Assembly (NCBI RefSeq): GCF_012641475.1
Contig: NZ_JABAIL010000001.1
Location: 558,001-622,000 of the forward strand
Length of the DNA stretch: 64,000 bases
Origin: Flammeovirga agarivorans
GTDB taxonomy: Bacteria; Bacteroidota; Bacteroidia; Cytophagales; Flammeovirgaceae
Reading direction: 5' to 3'
The notes under the pieces were generated by a model. The model saw only the letters and a list, made by a program, of their open reading frames with translations, did no database searches and was not told the origin of the DNA. Shown here in pieces: positions 1-7,623 of this stretch. The position numbers were made by a program, and so were the translations under genes. Numbering within the stretch: the first letter of the stretch is position 1; every line of letters starts with the position of its first letter.

Positions 1-596
1 ATATTTTCATTTAGTTTTTTGATATCAATGATAGAAGCTTGTTCAACTGCACTAAAGTTGAAAGTTTTAATAGTAGATTCAGAAGAAGTACTAATTACTT
101 GTTGAACTTTCTCTTTTAACTCGGCGATACCTTCTCCAGTTCGTCCATTGATTTTCACAACAGGAACTTTAAAAGCATTCTCAATTTTCTTTAAATCTAA
201 TTCAAACCCTTTTTTTTCAGCGATATCAGACATATTTAATCCCAAAACTGTTGGGATCCCGAGGTCCTTTACCTGAGATAATAATAATAGGTGTCTTTCA
301 AGGTTTGTTGAATCAGCTATATATATAATTGCGTCGGGATAATCCTCGGAAGAAGGGTTAGCAAAAGTGTTGAGAACAACTCTTTCATCAGATGAAGTAG
401 GATATAAACTGTAAGTACCAGGGAAATCAATTACGGTAGCTTTATGGTCGTTGTCTAATGAAGTAGTTCCGATTTTTTTATCAACCGTAACTCCTGGAAA
501 GTTACCCACTTTCTGACGTAAACCTGTTAATTGATTAAATATAGAAGACTTTCCAACATTTGGATTGCCTAGTAGTGCTATGGTTTGTTTGTTCAT
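1..596 (-). CDS. feoB: FeoB ferrous iron transporter, N-terminal GTPase part (partial)
   Basis: The first 198 codons of a minus-strand gene whose 3' part lies left of the window. The ATG is at 594-596. The visible part is the cytoplasmic G domain: P-loop GNPNVGKSS near residues 9-17, switch/G3 DFPGTYS near 60, and an N-x-x-D-type G4 region (LNMSD) near 140. In FeoB this G protein precedes a polytopic membrane domain that carries Fe(II) across the inner membrane; that domain is not visible here. feoA ends 6 bases upstream, so the two are co-transcribed. The assignment is strong because both the G-domain motifs and the neighbour agree. Confidence 0.93.
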   Translation of the reverse strand, partial: MNKQTIALLGNPNVGKSSIFNQLTGLRQKVGNFPGVTVDKKIGTTSLDNDHKATVIDFPGTYSLYPTSSDERVVLNTFANPSSEDYPDAIIYIADSTNLERHLLLLSQVKDLGIPTVLGLNMSDIAEKKGFELDLKKIENAFKVPVVKINGRTGEGIAELKEKVQQVISTSSESTIKTFNFSAVEQASIIDIKKLNEN

Positions 597-602
597 GATT
601 TC

Positions 603-827
603 TTAGTCTATAGTAGCAAATACAGTTTTGGCTTCTTTTAAACCTAAAGCAAAAGACTGTTGTTCAGATTTGATATATAAAGCTCCTCCAAATGGTGCTT
701 TTCTTAAAATCTGAAGCTTTTTACCTGGATATAAACCAAGTTCAATAAGTCTACTACCTACCACTTTATCTTTGAACTCACAGATTGTTCCAACCTTTCC
801 GTGAGGTAATGTATCGATACTGACCAT
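603..827 (-). CDS. feoA: FeoA family protein
   Basis: A 74-residue protein of the usual size for FeoA, an SH3-like cytosolic partner of FeoB needed for Fe(II) uptake. The pattern of a short beta domain with a central 'RLIELGLYPGKKLQILRKAP' stretch and a C-terminal 'FALGLKEA' is characteristic. It is the first gene of a feoA-feoB operon, 6 bases before feoB. A dyad lies 25-41 bases upstream of the start codon and could be the iron-responsive operator (separate entry). Confidence 0.92.
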   Translation of the reverse strand: MVSIDTLPHGKVGTICEFKDKVVGSRLIELGLYPGKKLQILRKAPFGGALYIKSEQQSFALGLKEAKTVFATID

Positions 828-851
828 GTTTGTTATTCTAATCTCGAATGA

Positions 852-868
852 AAGTCTTATTTAGACTT
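852..868 (-). promoter_or_regulatory. Candidate operator dyad upstream of feoA
   Basis: A perfect 6-bp dyad AAGTCT-N5-AGACTT. On the minus strand a -7-like element (TATCTTCG, one mismatch to TAnnTTTG) is at 881-888, so the dyad would sit just downstream of the transcription start and about 25 bases before the feoA ATG. That position suits repression. Iron regulators of the Fur or DtxR family often control feo operons, but the dyad does not clearly match the classical Fur box, so the regulator is not assigned. Confidence 0.45.
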
Positions 869-997
869 AATATTGATAGGCGAAGATACAATTCTGTTCT
901 GAAATTTGGTAGTGAATATTTTTAATGAGGGGAAACTTGTTGACTTATTTATCAAATTTTCAATAAATTGAATGATTACTCACTAATAAATAAGTAA

Positions 998-1924
998 ATG
1001 ACCTCTCCTCAAATAGACAACATCACAAAAGACGAACTTTATGTTTCTGTTGGATCAGACCAATTGTATGTGAAAAGGTATCGACATCAAAATGCCCAAG
1101 AAGCTATTTTAATGATTCATGGAAGTGTCGAAAGTGGGCGTATTTTTTATTCCAACTCAGATAAAGGAATTGCTCCATACCTCGCTCAGAAGGGGTTTGA
1201 TGTATTCGTTGCTGATTTTAGAGGTAGGGGAAAAAGTACTCCCCCTGTTTCTTCAAAAAGTAAGAACAGACAAATTGATGCTATAGAAGAAGAAATACCA
1301 GCATTATTGAATAGAATTAACCAGGAATATGATGCGAAGGTAAATATTCACATTGTTGCACATTCTTGGGGCGGTGTATGGATGTTGGCACATTTAGCAA
1401 GACATCCAGAGTTAACAATAAAAAGTATGGTCTATTTGGCTGTTAAGAGAAGTATCTCAATAAAATCATTTAAAAAGTTTTTTGAAGTAGACCTTGTATG
1501 GAAATGGCTATCCGGCTTAATCACAAATATTGTGGGTTACTTTCCAGCAAAAGAAATGAAGATTGGTGATGAAAATGAAAGTAAAGGTGTTTATCAAGAT
1601 TGTAAATCCTGGGTATATTCTTTAGATAAGTGGGTAGATCCAACAGATGGTTTTGATTACCTGAAAGCGTTTGAAAAAAGATCAGATTTACCACCAACTT
1701 TATATTTAACGGGAAAGAAGGAATATTACTTGGGGCATCAGCAGGATGTAAAAAGGTTGATGAAAGAAGTGAATAACACAAAAGACCAATTTATTTATTT
1801 GTCGAAGGATAATGGGTATGCTTTAGATTATAACCATATAAATATCTGCACAGCAAAGGAAGCAATTGAAGACCATTTTCCCATCATAGACCTTTGGTTG
1901 AAACAACAAAAACTAGCACAATAA
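998..1924 (+). CDS. Alpha/beta hydrolase family protein
   Basis: A 308-residue cytosolic protein with the alpha/beta-hydrolase fold. An oxyanion-hole HGS motif lies near residues 41-43. The nucleophile elbow is A-H-S-W-G around Ser123, with Ala in place of the first Gly of GxSxG. A C-terminal His in the 'YNHINI' segment (around residue 284) is a good candidate for the third triad member. There is no signal peptide. The substrate cannot be told; lysophospholipase- or esterase-like activity is the usual guess for this group. The gene stands alone between the divergent feoAB operon and a terminator shared with tRNA-His. Confidence 0.8.
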   Translation: MTSPQIDNITKDELYVSVGSDQLYVKRYRHQNAQEAILMIHGSVESGRIFYSNSDKGIAPYLAQKGFDVFVADFRGRGKSTPPVSSKSKNRQIDAIEEEIPALLNRINQEYDAKVNIHIVAHSWGGVWMLAHLARHPELTIKSMVYLAVKRSISIKSFKKFFEVDLVWKWLSGLITNIVGYFPAKEMKIGDENESKGVYQDCKSWVYSLDKWVDPTDGFDYLKAFEKRSDLPPTLYLTGKKEYYLGHQQDVKRLMKEVNNTKDQFIYLSKDNGYALDYNHINICTAKEAIEDHFPIIDLWLKQQKLAQ

Positions 1925-1926
1925 AA

Positions 1927-1954
1927 AAAGACTTACCATTTCTGATAAGTCTTT
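1927..1954. terminator. Bidirectional terminator between hydrolase gene and tRNA-His
   Basis: A 9-bp stem AAAGACTTA / TAAGTCTTT with an 11-base loop, flanked by A-runs on the left. It follows the plus-strand hydrolase stop codon directly and also follows the 3' end of the minus-strand tRNA, where it is followed by a U-run. Confidence 0.75.
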
Positions 1955-1961
1955 AAAAGTT

Positions 1962-2037
1962 GGGCGAACGATGGGATTCGAACCCACGGCCCCCGGAACC
2001 ACAAACCGGTGCTCTAACCAACTGAGCTACGATCGCC
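1962..2037 (-). tRNA. tRNA-His (GTG anticodon)
   Basis: Read on the minus strand it forms a full cloverleaf: D arm GCTC...GAGC, anticodon loop TTGTGGT with GTG, and a T arm with the TTCGAAT loop. The residue before the 7-bp acceptor stem is G (position 2037) and faces C73, the G-1:C73 pair that identifies histidine tRNAs. The acceptor stem carries one U-U mismatch (pair 5-68). CCA is not encoded. Confidence 0.96.
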
Positions 2038-2052
2038 ATTTTTTTTGCGTTG

Positions 2053-2087
2053 CAAATATAATATGAAGAATTAAAAAAATGCAACAA
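2053..2087 (-). promoter_or_regulatory. Promoter of tRNA-His
   Basis: On the minus strand TTG (2084-2082), 21 bases, then TATATTTG (2060-2053), a perfect match to the Bacteroidota -7 element TAnnTTTG. The expected start would be about 10 bases ahead of the tRNA. The -33 region lies inside one arm of the hairpin at 2073-2114. Confidence 0.75.
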
Positions 2088-2114
2088 TTACCTAGATAAA
2101 AGTTGCATTTTTTT
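2073..2114. terminator. Terminator hairpin downstream of glnN
   Basis: A 13-bp near-continuous stem (AAAAAAATGCAAC / GTTGCATTTTTTT) with A-rich and T-rich outer flanks on both sides. It separates glnN from the tRNA-His gene, both on the minus strand. Confidence 0.7.
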
Positions 2115-2145
2115 ATAAATGACTTGTTTTCAGTGGGAAAAATGC

Positions 2146-2171
2146 CCTCATGACTCCAAAGAATCATGAGG
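2146..2171. terminator. Short hairpin after glnN stop
   Basis: Arms CCTCATGA / TCATGAGG, 10-base loop, 35 bases past the glnN stop codon on the minus strand. There is no U-run, so it may protect the 3' end while the stronger hairpin at 2073-2114 terminates. Confidence 0.4.
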
Positions 2172-2205
2172 TGTATAAACATCCCACATTATATTATATC
2201 CTTAA

Positions 2206-4356
2206 TTACTTAAGGAATAACATTTCTGAGTATTTCGGTAATGGCCATTCAGCGTCATCAACGAATAATTCAAGACGGTCAACAGCTTCACGGATAGTGT
2301 CAAAGTATTTAGTTTTGATGCTATCACAGAACTCAACAGCTTGAGCATTTGTGTCCTCGATTTCAAGAACTCTATCACGCTCTAATACCATTGCAGCTAC
2401 ACCTTCTTTAGCAGTCTTCATGAAACCAGTTACTTCTTCGATAGTAGTAACGATTGCAGAAGCGTCTAAACCAAGATCTTTTAACTTAGCAGCCGAGTCA
2501 ACTAATTTAGCAACATAGCTAGTAGCAGCAGGGATTACTTTGTTTAATACGATCTCTTCCATAGTCTTAGACTCGATATCGATCTTAGTAGAGTAGATCT
2601 CAGACCATACATCATGACGAGCTTCGATTTCTTTTTCGCTAAATACATTGTGCTTAGCGAAGATCTCTTTAGCTTCAGAAGAAATGAAGAAGTCTAATGC
2701 TCTTGGAGTATCTTTAACGTTAGAAAGACCTCTTGATTCAGCCTCATCTACCCACTCTTGAGAGTAACCGTCACCTTCGAAACGGATAGCTTCAGATTCT
2801 TTGATGTAAGAAACTAATACTTCTCTGATAGCAGCCTCTTTGTCAGTACCAGCACCAATCTTAGCGTCTACAGCAGCTTTGAATTGTGATAATTGCTCAG
2901 CAACGATCAAGTTCAATACTGTCATTGGAGTTGCAGTGTTTTGGTGTGAACCTACCGCTCTGAACTCAAACTTGTTACCTGTAAATGCAAATGGAGAAGT
3001 ACGGTTACGGTCAGTGTTATCTAACTTAAGACCTGGGATCTTGTCGATACCTAACTCGATAAATGCTTCACCACCTTCTTGGTATACTAATTTACCTGAT
3101 TCAGCAACTTCGTTTAAGAATTCAGTTAAAGTAGAACCTAAGAATACTGACATAATTGCTGGAGGAGCTTCGTTTGCACCTAAACGGTGATCGTTACCTG
3201 CAGAAGCAATTGATGCTCTTAATAAATCACCATACTGGTGAACAGCTTTGATAGTGTTTACTAAGAAAGTTAAGAAGTATAATGAACCTTCTGGTTGGAA
3301 TAAGTTACGGCCTTTGTTAGTGATCAATGACCAGTTGTTATGCTTACCAGAACCGTTCAAGTTAGCAAATGGCTTTTCGTGTAATAATACAGCGAAGTTG
3401 TGCTCACCTGCAACTTTCTCCATAACGTCCATCATCAACAAGTTGTGATCTACACCAGTGTTGATTTCTTCGTATAATGGAGCTGCTTCGAATTGACCTG
3501 GTGCTACCTCGTTGTGACGAGTAGTAATAGGAATACCTAATTTATGGCATTGGAATTCGAAGTCTTTCATGAATGCTGCAACTCTTGGAGCAATTGAACC
3601 AAAGTAGTGGTCATCTAATTGTTGACCGTGTGGAGGTTTTGCACCAAATAATGTACGACCTGTGATATATAAATCAGGACGAGCAGCATAAAATGCTTTG
3701 TCAACTAAGAAGTACTCTTGCTCACAACCTAATGAAGCAGAAATACTAGTTACACCATCCTCGAAGTAGTTACATACATCGATAGTTGCTTTATTGATTG
3801 CTTCTTGAGCCTTCAATAATGGTGTTTTATAATCTAATGTATCACCTGTGTATGAAACGAAGATAGTAGGGATACATAAAGTATTATTACTAATGAAAAT
3901 AGGAGATGAAGGATCCCAACCTGTATAACCACGAGCTTGGTTAGTAGCTCTGATACCACCGTTAGGGAATGAAGATGCATCTGGCTCTTGTTGAGTTAAC
4001 GTAGAACCTTTGAACGTTTCAATACCTTTAGTGTAATCAAAGAAAGAGTCATGTTTCTCAGCTGATGAACCAGTTAATGGTTGGAACCAGTGAGTGTGGT
4101 GAGTAACACCTTTAGAGATTGCCCAAGTAGCTACAGCAGATGCAACAGCGTCAGCAGTAGCCTCATCGATTTTAGTGCCATGTTTAACAGCTGATTCTAC
4201 TTTCTTGTAAATAGCAGGTGCTAAAGATGCTTTCATTTGTGGAAGACCGAAACAATCTTCTCCGAAGTAATCAGAGATTCTGTTTGACGGAGTTTCTACA
4301 TTTTTCGCGCTTCTAGATGAAGCTGTCTCTAAGGCGTTAAAACGAAGATTTGTCAT
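2206..4356 (-). CDS. glnN: Type III glutamine synthetase
   Basis: A 716-residue enzyme, the length expected for the large GSIII family found in Bacteroidota and cyanobacteria (classical GSI is about 470). It makes glutamine from glutamate, ammonia and ATP in the cytosol. Visible family signatures: HTHWFQP near 87-93, the metal-binding CEQEYFLVD near 211-219, NEVAPGQFE near 282-290, the NGSGKHNNWS loop near 334-343, and NDHRLGANEAPPA near 388-400. The long C-terminal helical region typical of GSIII is present. It lies downstream of an outer-membrane barrel and an ammonium transporter on the same strand, but separated from them by terminators, so this is a co-located assimilation block more than one operon. 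Confidence 0.95.
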   Translation of the reverse strand: MTNLRFNALETASSRSAKNVETPSNRISDYFGEDCFGLPQMKASLAPAIYKKVESAVKHGTKIDEATADAVASAVATWAISKGVTHHTHWFQPLTGSSAEKHDSFFDYTKGIETFKGSTLTQQEPDASSFPNGGIRATNQARGYTGWDPSSPIFISNNTLCIPTIFVSYTGDTLDYKTPLLKAQEAINKATIDVCNYFEDGVTSISASLGCEQEYFLVDKAFYAARPDLYITGRTLFGAKPPHGQQLDDHYFGSIAPRVAAFMKDFEFQCHKLGIPITTRHNEVAPGQFEAAPLYEEINTGVDHNLLMMDVMEKVAGEHNFAVLLHEKPFANLNGSGKHNNWSLITNKGRNLFQPEGSLYFLTFLVNTIKAVHQYGDLLRASIASAGNDHRLGANEAPPAIMSVFLGSTLTEFLNEVAESGKLVYQEGGEAFIELGIDKIPGLKLDNTDRNRTSPFAFTGNKFEFRAVGSHQNTATPMTVLNLIVAEQLSQFKAAVDAKIGAGTDKEAAIREVLVSYIKESEAIRFEGDGYSQEWVDEAESRGLSNVKDTPRALDFFISSEAKEIFAKHNVFSEKEIEARHDVWSEIYSTKIDIESKTMEEIVLNKVIPAATSYVAKLVDSAAKLKDLGLDASAIVTTIEEVTGFMKTAKEGVAAMVLERDRVLEIEDTNAQAVEFCDSIKTKYFDTIREAVDRLELFVDDAEWPLPKYSEMLFLK

Positions 4357-4587
4357 TGTAATGTGAGATTAAAAAAACAAAAGCTTCGAACTTCTGATAA
4401 ATACCGATAAACAAATAGATAAGTACATACAGTAGTTCGTTAGCTGAAGTTGTTAAATTGTTTATGTTGTAAATATGACTTAGATTTTCAAAAAAATCAA
4501 GAAAAAATGGGATTTAAGGGTGAATTTTCATGCAAACACCTTTAAACTTATGAATTTTTATAAAAAACAGGGTCTTTTTTAAATATA

Positions 4588-4616
4588 AAGCCGATCAAGG
4601 AGTGCTTGATCGGCTT
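4588..4616 (-). terminator. Terminator downstream of the barrel gene
   Basis: A 12-bp perfect stem AAGCCGATCAAG / CTTGATCGGCTT with a 5-base loop, 31 bases beyond the stop codon at 4647. On the minus strand it is followed by a T/A-rich tail. Confidence 0.75.
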
Positions 4617-4646
4617 CGTATATATAAATAGTATTGTTAGCTATTC

Positions 4647-5774
4647 TTAGAATGCATAAACAACTGCTAAAGTAGCTTGAGTAGCCGATTTAGAATCTAA
4701 GTTACCAGCAGCTTCAGCATCTTTGCTACCAAAGAAGATTTCTGAGTCAGCAGTATCGAATCTAAATTCAGGGATTACTGTCAATGGACCTAAAGCAACG
4801 TTACCAGTTAAAGTTACAGCGTTAACTGCACCGTCGAAGTCCTCAGTAGAGTTGTCAGCACCATATACTCTTGCGATATCTTTGAAGTATTCGTAACGAG
4901 CACCTAAAGCAAATGTTTCAGTTAAAGAGTATTGTAAGTAAGTTGCAACACCTGAGTATAATTGGTCAGCTTGTAAACCTAAGTCAGCATCTGTGTAAGC
5001 ATCTTTCTTGTCAGCCCATGCAGCATTAACACCTAAGTAGAATGCATCAGATACTTGGTAACCTGCAGTTAAGTCAACAACAGTTCTTGTAGAAGAAGAG
5101 AAACCGTTTAAGTAAACATCAAGACCGTCAACTGGAGCAACATATAATTGAGCACCAAAACCACTCATACCTAAGTTAGGAGCAGCATTGTATGAATCCC
5201 ACTCGTTAGTAAAGATACCAACCATTAATGCAACTTTGTCAGAGAATGAGTAATCAAACTTAAGACCTGCATTTTGGAAAGGACCGTTAGAGAATAAGTA
5301 TGAAGTAGAGTAGTTGAAGTTTCCTGTTGGAGAAATTACTTCATAACCTACGAATGTACCCATGAAACCAGCAGTTGCTGATAATTTCTCAGATAATTGG
5401 TATGAAGCATATAAGTTTTGAATGTGGAAGTTACCGTCTCCGATTGATCCATTAGATCTTGGACCGAATGATAAGTCAGCAACAAATGAAGCTTTACCTA
5501 ATGTTTGTGATAATATAACGTTAGCCATACCTAAGTTGATAGAGTTTTGACCTTCGTTAAAGCTTGTACCGATATTCATTGCATCTGTTCCAGCGAAATC
5601 ATAGTTATAGAATAAATCTACTGAACCAGAAATAGAAAGTTTGTTAGCTTCTTCTTCCGTTGTTTCTTCTACCGACTCTTCAGGGATAACTACTTCTTCA
5701 GTTTTATCTTGAGCCATAGCGAACGATCCTGCTACCAATAATGGTGCAACTAGGGAGAAAATCTTAGTTTTCAT
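4647..5774 (-). CDS. Outer-membrane beta-barrel protein (porin-like)
   Basis: A 375-residue exported protein. A signal peptide (residues 1-21, ending AMAQ) is followed by an acidic Glu/Thr-rich linker (about 22-46), then alternating amphipathic strands to a C-terminal 'AVVYAF' ending in the aromatic residue needed for barrel insertion. It resembles the barrels that Bacteroidota often place beside ammonium transporters. The substrate is not known; sitting between amt and glnN makes entry of ammonium or small nitrogen compounds a reasonable inference. It has its own leader with two inverted repeats and its own terminator. Confidence 0.78.
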   Translation of the reverse strand: MKTKIFSLVAPLLVAGSFAMAQDKTEEVVIPEESVEETTEEEANKLSISGSVDLFYNYDFAGTDAMNIGTSFNEGQNSINLGMANVILSQTLGKASFVADLSFGPRSNGSIGDGNFHIQNLYASYQLSEKLSATAGFMGTFVGYEVISPTGNFNYSTSYLFSNGPFQNAGLKFDYSFSDKVALMVGIFTNEWDSYNAAPNLGMSGFGAQLYVAPVDGLDVYLNGFSSSTRTVVDLTAGYQVSDAFYLGVNAAWADKKDAYTDADLGLQADQLYSGVATYLQYSLTETFALGARYEYFKDIARVYGADNSTEDFDGAVNAVTLTGNVALGPLTVIPEFRFDTADSEIFFGSKDAEAAGNLDSKSATQATLAVVYAF

Positions 5775-5825
5775 CTTGTAGAATAATTAAAATGAGGTGA
5801 ATAATAATATGTTGGATTCATATAC

Positions 5826-5883
5826 TTACTTCGCACACAAAGAAGTAACTATACGTTTTAACTTCGAGTAATAGTAGAAGTTA
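5826..5883 (-). promoter_or_regulatory. Two tandem inverted repeats in the barrel-gene leader
   Basis: TTACTTC-N9-GAAGTAA (5826-5848) and TAACTTC-N11-GAAGTTA (5859-5883). Both share an ACTTC...GAAGT core and are spaced by about 33 bases centre to centre, 52-109 bases upstream of the start at 5774. They could be paired operator sites or two leader hairpins. Confidence 0.4.
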
Positions 5884-5942
5884 TAAGAGTGAGATTGTTG
5901 TTTTACGACTTTTTAAAAGTCATATAACGGATATTTTTGAAT

Positions 5943-5976
5943 TCAATTGGAGAGATTATTTAATCTCTCCAATTGA
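5943..5976. terminator. Strong terminator downstream of amt
   Basis: A 16-bp perfect inverted repeat TCAATTGGAGAGATTA / TAATCTCTCCAATTGA with a 2-base centre, directly after the amt stop codon at 5987 on the minus strand. The tail is A/T-rich. Confidence 0.75.
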
Positions 5977-5986
5977 TATATATTTC

Positions 5987-7294
5987 TTAGTTATCGAAAG
6001 TGATAGTATAACCACGGATACCATGCTCATGGCTATCAAGACCTTCGTTTTCATGCTCTTCAGATACTCTTACACCGATAGTGAATTTCAAGGCGAAGAA
6101 TAAAGCTAATGAAGTTGTGAATGCTACTGCACCGTAAGCAGCTACACCAGTTAACTGAGTGATGAACTGATCGAAACCAGCCTTTTGTCCTAGAACACCA
6201 ATTGCTAAAGTACCAATGATACCACAAGTTAAGTGAACTGAAACTGCACCAACACAATCATCAAGTTTTAATTTGTCCATACCAACAGCAGAGAATACTA
6301 CGATAACACCACAAACTAAACCGATAAGGATTGATTCGTTTGGTGACATTTGGTCAGCACCAGCAGTAATACCTACTAAACCAGCAAGGATACCGTTTAA
6401 TACCATACCCAAGTCAAAACGCTTGAACATGATGTAACCACCTAACCATCCACCGATAGCACCTGCAGCTGCAGCTAAAGTTGTAGTTACTAATACTAAT
6501 GAGATCGACTCAGCATCAGCTGATAATACTGATCCACCGTTGAAACCAAACCATCCGAACCATAATAAGAATACACCGATTACAGCTAAAGGAACTGATG
6601 AACCTGGCTTGTCAATTACTTTACCGTTCACATATTTACCTTTACGAGCACCAATTGCAATGATACCAGCTAAAGCTGCCCATCCACCAACTGAGTGTAC
6701 TACTGTAGATCCAGCGAAATCATAGAATCCCATTTGAGATAACCATCCGCCACCCCAGTGCCATGAACCTAGTACTGGATAAACGAAACCTACAAGGAAG
6801 AAAGTGAAGATAAAGTAAGCAGAAATCTTAATACGTTCAGCAACCGCTCCTGATACGATAGTCGCACAAGTTGCAGCGAACATTGCTTGGAATAAGAAGT
6901 CTGTCCAATAAGTGTAAGCACCACCTGCGTAACCTAAAGAAGTATAATCTGCAGGAAGGCTGATTCCCCAACCAGAGAAACCGAAAACACCGTTGAATTC
7001 GCCTGGGTACATTAAGTTGAAACCAAACCAAGCGTAAGAGATAATACCTACACTTAAATCAACTGTGTTTTTGAATAAGATGTTTACTGTGTTTTTAGCT
7101 TGAGTGAAACCCGCTTCAACACATGCAAAACCAAGTGCCATGATGAATACTAGCATTGTTGAAACTAGCATCCAAACGTTGCTTGTTGTTAGACTTACTG
7201 TTTGTAATTGCTCAGCTGTTACAGCTTGAGCGACTGATTCTGTTGCCAACGTTGCATCGGCAATTAGGTGAATAGATGAGAACATTGCAGTCAA
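5987..7294 (-). CDS. amtB: Ammonium transporter (Amt family)
   Basis: A 435-residue inner-membrane channel for NH4+/NH3 with about 11 hydrophobic segments after a short N-terminal extension. The two pore histidines are visible in their usual settings: VVHSVGGWAAL (about residue 200) and AVSVHLTCGIIG (about residue 353). The C-terminal tail (RVSEEHENEG...HGIRGYTI) is the short cytosolic segment that in this family contacts PII proteins. No glnK/glnB follows, unlike the usual amtB-glnK pairing; the next genes on this strand are a barrel protein and GSIII. The leader holds a nested hairpin (7346-7382). Confidence 0.94.
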   Translation of the reverse strand: MTAMFSSIHLIADATLATESVAQAVTAEQLQTVSLTTSNVWMLVSTMLVFIMALGFACVEAGFTQAKNTVNILFKNTVDLSVGIISYAWFGFNLMYPGEFNGVFGFSGWGISLPADYTSLGYAGGAYTYWTDFLFQAMFAATCATIVSGAVAERIKISAYFIFTFFLVGFVYPVLGSWHWGGGWLSQMGFYDFAGSTVVHSVGGWAALAGIIAIGARKGKYVNGKVIDKPGSSVPLAVIGVFLLWFGWFGFNGGSVLSADAESISLVLVTTTLAAAAGAIGGWLGGYIMFKRFDLGMVLNGILAGLVGITAGADQMSPNESILIGLVCGVIVVFSAVGMDKLKLDDCVGAVSVHLTCGIIGTLAIGVLGQKAGFDQFITQLTGVAAYGAVAFTTSLALFFALKFTIGVRVSEEHENEGLDSHEHGIRGYTITFDN

Positions 7295-7345
7295 AAATTA
7301 AAAATTATAAGATAGTGTCATATTCATTTTAAATGTGATGATATT

Positions 7346-7382
7346 CCGTTTAGTGAGGATCTTAGAGATCCCCAATAAACGG
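7346..7382 (-). promoter_or_regulatory. Nested hairpin in the amt leader
   Basis: An outer stem CCGTTTA / TAAACGG (7 bp), a 4x4 internal loop, an inner stem GGATC / GATCC and a 5-base loop. It lies about 52 bases upstream of the amt start codon. It has no U-run, so it is not an obvious terminator. It could be an RNA control element or a protein site. Confidence 0.4.
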
Positions 7383-7501
7383 ATCACTCACATCTATTAA
7401 GGAAGAGAAATAAAAAGATTGGAAGATTCTTTTGTACTTAACTCCCTTGATTTCATATTACAATTGTAGAGTCTCGTGTTAAGAATTGCAAATGTGAGGT
7501 T

Positions 7502-7561
7502 AAAAAAATACCCTGTTTTCCTTGAAATATATAATATTTTCAAAAAATAGGGTGTTTTTTT
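7502..7561. terminator. Terminator downstream of topB
   Basis: An extended inverted repeat whose outer arms are AAAAAATACCCT and AGGGTGTTTTTTT, with an imperfect A/T-rich inner stem. On the minus strand it follows the topoisomerase stop at 7624 and ends in a U-run. Confidence 0.65.
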
Positions 7562-7623
7562 ATGGAGATTGCAATGATTTTGTTTGAAAATTTGAATTAG
7601 TAGGATTAAAAATTAACCTACAA

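Noticed and set aside
2840-3190. Plus-strand ORF of 116 codons inside glnN
   Set aside because: Antisense shadow of a conserved enzyme gene; the product has no recognisable features or promoter.
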